15,394 nt of DNA from Clostridiales bacterium (lineage in GTDB: Bacteria > Bacillota_A > Clostridia > Saccharofermentanales > Saccharofermentanaceae): the NCBI GenBank assembly GCA_017649745.1, contig JAGCGE010000306.1, forward strand, positions 1 through 15,394. Direction: 5' to 3'. Below, piece after piece: positions 13,628 to 15,394 of this stretch. Under the pieces are notes generated by a model. It was not told where the DNA came from. It saw nothing but the letters and a program-made list of their open reading frames with translations, and searched no databases. How positions within the stretch are numbered: position 1 is the first letter of the stretch; every line of letters starts with the position of its first letter. The translations under genes and the position numbers were made by a program.

Positions 13628-15394
13628 TTATCTGAGGATTCCGTAGGAAGCACAGATCTCACCGAATTCAGCAGACTGTGCAAATCCGTAGAATACACTC
13701 TCTCTTGAAGCATTGTTATTGAGTAAGCCTACCCAGTAAGCCAATCCTTCCTTATCAAACTCTCTGCCCATGAATGTACGATAGAGGCTCTTTACATATT
13801 CTTCATTGCTGAGGTTCTTATCCTTAAACTCCTTGCTGAAGAAGAATCCGTAAGCCGCACTTGTTCCTGTTACTCTCTTGTTGGAGAGTTCTTCTGACCA
13901 GTACTTAAGTCCGTCTGCCTCAGGCTCACGGCCAAGACATGTGGTATAAAGTCTTGTAGCGAATGCTACTACGCCACTCTCTGTCTCTGCTGCAGCACCT
14001 GATGGGATACCGTAGCTCTTACAGATCTCCTGCCACTCAGGTGAATTGATGAAGCCGTTGATAACTTCCTTCTTCGAAGTTCCCTTAGCCAATGAATCAA
14101 GCCAGAATGCCTTTCCTTCAGGTTCGGATGCTCTGTCGAAGAATGTCTTATAAAGAACTTCTACGAAATCACTGTCGCTCATGTTACTGTCGATAAACTC
14201 AGGGCTGAAGAGGAATCCTCTTGCAACGTCTGCACCGGTGCTGCCCTTAGTATTAACACAGTCAACCCAGTATGCCTTACCGTCAGGATCAGATTCTCTT
14301 CCGAGAGCTATTGTATAAAGTCTCTCAACAAATCCTGCAACACCTGTCTCAGCAGGCTTAGCTGCGATAGTAACAGTTACGCAAGATGCCTTACTGTCGT
14401 TGTAGTTAGCAGAACCAACTACCTTGTACCATACATAGTATGTGCCAGCTGCTGTTCCTGTAGGGATAGTTGTTGAATATCCGCTTGTAGGAGCTGTCTT
14501 AGCATCTGTACCGATAGCATACTGCATTGTTCCGTTGTTTGCTGCACCTGCATTAACGAGTGCCTGAGCTGAACCGTTCTCTGTGAGAGCGATAGCTGTA
14601 GGAGCTGTCTTAACAGTAGCGTCAGCCTTTGCAACTGTAACCTTAACCTCAACATTAGAGATAGTGTTGTAGTTAGTTGCATCCTTAGGTGTAAATGTTG
14701 CCTTGAATGTATTTGTTCCTGCATTACCAACACTTGCTGTTGCATCTGCAAATGCCCATCCATCAGGAAGTTTTACATCTGCCAATGTCTGACCATAAGT
14801 AGCTGTAAGTCCTGTTGGAACAGTGTACTCAGGATCGATAGGAGATACTGCAACTTCTACGTCTTCAGTAATAATGTTGTAGTTAGTTGTATCCTCAGGT
14901 GTAAATGTAGCCTCAAATGTGTTTGTTCCTGCGTTACCAACACTTGTTGTTGTATCTGCAAAGGACCATCCCTCAGGAAGCTCTACATCTGCCAATGTCT
15001 GACCGTAATCAGCTGTAAGTCCGGTTGGAACTGTGTACTCAGGATCGATAGGAGATACTGTAATTTCTACGTCTACATCAGTGATAGTGTTGTAGTTTGT
15101 TGTATCAGCAGGTGTAAATGTTGCCGTGAATGTATTTGTTCCTGCATTGCCAACACTTGTTGTTGTATCTGCAAAGGACCATCCCTCAGGAAGCTCTACA
15201 TCTGCCAATGTCTGACCGTAATCAGCTGTAAGTCCTGTCGGAACTGTGTACTCAGGATCGATAGGAGATACTGCAACTTTTACGTCTTCAGTAATAATGT
15301 TGTAGTTAGTTGTATCCTCAGGTGTAAATGTAGCCTCAAATGTGTTTGTTCCTGCGTTACCAACACTTGTTGTTGTATCTGCAAAGGACCATCC
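13628..15394 (-). CDS. Large surface-type protein: Ig-like repeat array plus DUF4214 module (5' end outside window)
   Basis: 588 residues are visible. The frame stays open to the window edge, so the TTG at 15208 is an internal Leu codon in a repeat and not a start. From the N-terminal side: Ig-like repeats of 70-71 residues (15394 to ~14633), with the pattern LADVxLPxGW, FAD, SVGNAGTNTF, ATFTPxDxTNYN, then SPIDPEYTVPTGLTAxYGQT, which resembles MBG/YDG-type repeats of Firmicute surface proteins. Next is one different Ig-like domain (~14620-14362) with GSAQALVNAG and GTYYVWYKVVGSANYND. Last is a four-repeat DUF4214 module (~14338-13628) ending EICASYGILR. There is no sortase or membrane anchor at the C-terminus. 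No enzymatic domain is visible; the missing N-terminal part could hold one. Likely role: extended cell-surface stalk or adhesin. A terminator follows the gene. Confidence 0.85.
   Translation of the reverse strand, partial: GWSFADTTTSVGNAGTNTFEATFTPEDTTNYNIITEDVKVAVSPIDPEYTVPTGLTADYGQTLADVELPEGWSFADTTTSVGNAGTNTFTATFTPADTTNYNTITDVDVEITVSPIDPEYTVPTGLTADYGQTLADVELPEGWSFADTTTSVGNAGTNTFEATFTPEDTTNYNIITEDVEVAVSPIDPEYTVPTGLTATYGQTLADVKLPDGWAFADATASVGNAGTNTFKATFTPKDATNYNTISNVEVKVTVAKADATVKTAPTAIALTENGSAQALVNAGAANNGTMQYAIGTDAKTAPTSGYSTTIPTGTAAGTYYVWYKVVGSANYNDSKASCVTVTIAAKPAETGVAGFVERLYTIALGRESDPDGKAYWVDCVNTKGSTGADVARGFLFSPEFIDSNMSDSDFVEVLYKTFFDRASEPEGKAFWLDSLAKGTSKKEVINGFINSPEWQEICKSYGIPSGAAAETESGVVAFATRLYTTCLGREPEADGLKYWSEELSNKRVTGTSAAYGFFFSKEFKDKNLSNEEYVKSLYRTFMGREFDKEGLAYWVGLLNNNASRESVFYGFAQSAEFGEICASYGILR
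14633..15394 (-). repeat. In-frame tandem repeat array (210-213 bp units)
   Basis: Unit boundaries set by the LADV codon block fall at 15208, 14995 and 14785, giving units of 213 and 210 bases. A partial unit occupies 15394-15209 and a more divergent last unit occupies 14785 to ~14633. The partial unit and the 14995-14786 unit are almost the same DNA, while the unit between them differs, so the higher-order period is 423 bases (141 codons). All units stay in frame. The array continues beyond the window. Confidence 0.9.

Noticed and set aside
15206..15208. TTG at 15208 as the start of the Ig-like/DUF4214 protein
   Set aside because: The same Leu codon occurs at the same place in each repeat, and the frame continues with further repeat sequence to 15394. 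The gene is truncated by the window, not started there.
14633..15394. CRISPR-like array
   Set aside because: The repeats are 210-213 bases, coding and in frame, with no short repeat/spacer structure.

Overview
The window looks like a chromosomal segment of an anaerobic Clostridia-type Firmicute, possibly a gut or rumen lineage. The reasons are the moderate-to-low GC, strong AGGAGG-type ribosome binding sites, the clostridial-style ~426-residue LeuC, and secreted transglutaminase-like and DUF4214 proteins that are typical of that class. The genus cannot be fixed from sequence alone. Every gene I can support lies on the minus strand, so the window reads from high to low coordinates.

Layout in transcription order. 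(1) 15394-13628: the 3' part of a large surface-type protein whose start lies beyond the window. It has a tandem array of ~70-residue Ig-like repeats, one different Ig-like domain, and a C-terminal module of four DUF4214-like repeats. It ends at a strong UUCG-loop terminator (13575-13596). (2) A ~110-base gap holding a good sigma-A-type promoter. (3) 13457-10635: leuC, leuD and leuB, for two steps of leucine biosynthesis; leuA is not in the window. (4) 10623-6860: a Ppx/GppA-family phosphatase and polyphosphate kinase 1, overlapping by 4 bases. (5) 6841-5708: galM, aldose 1-epimerase. (6) 5677-64: three tandem paralogous secreted proteins, each a signal peptide, a transglutaminase-like domain with a Cys-His-Asp triad, and a DUF4214 module. 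(7) 50-1: the first 16 codons of another secreted protein, which runs off the window.

From leuC to the window edge the genes are joined by overlaps or gaps of at most ~60 bases, with no recognisable terminator. They may form one transcript of more than 13 kb that mixes housekeeping metabolism with secreted proteins. One extended -10 site inside the secreted cluster could give it separate expression.

The most unusual element is the secreted set. Four proteins, from two loci flanking the metabolic block, end in the same ~235-residue DUF4214 module and stop right after the last repeat, with no LPXTG, SLH or dockerin sequence. Three carry intact transglutaminase-like catalytic residues. I infer, without proof, a surface system in which DUF4214 modules hold or assemble proteins and the transglutaminase-like domains cut or cross-link a cell-surface substrate.
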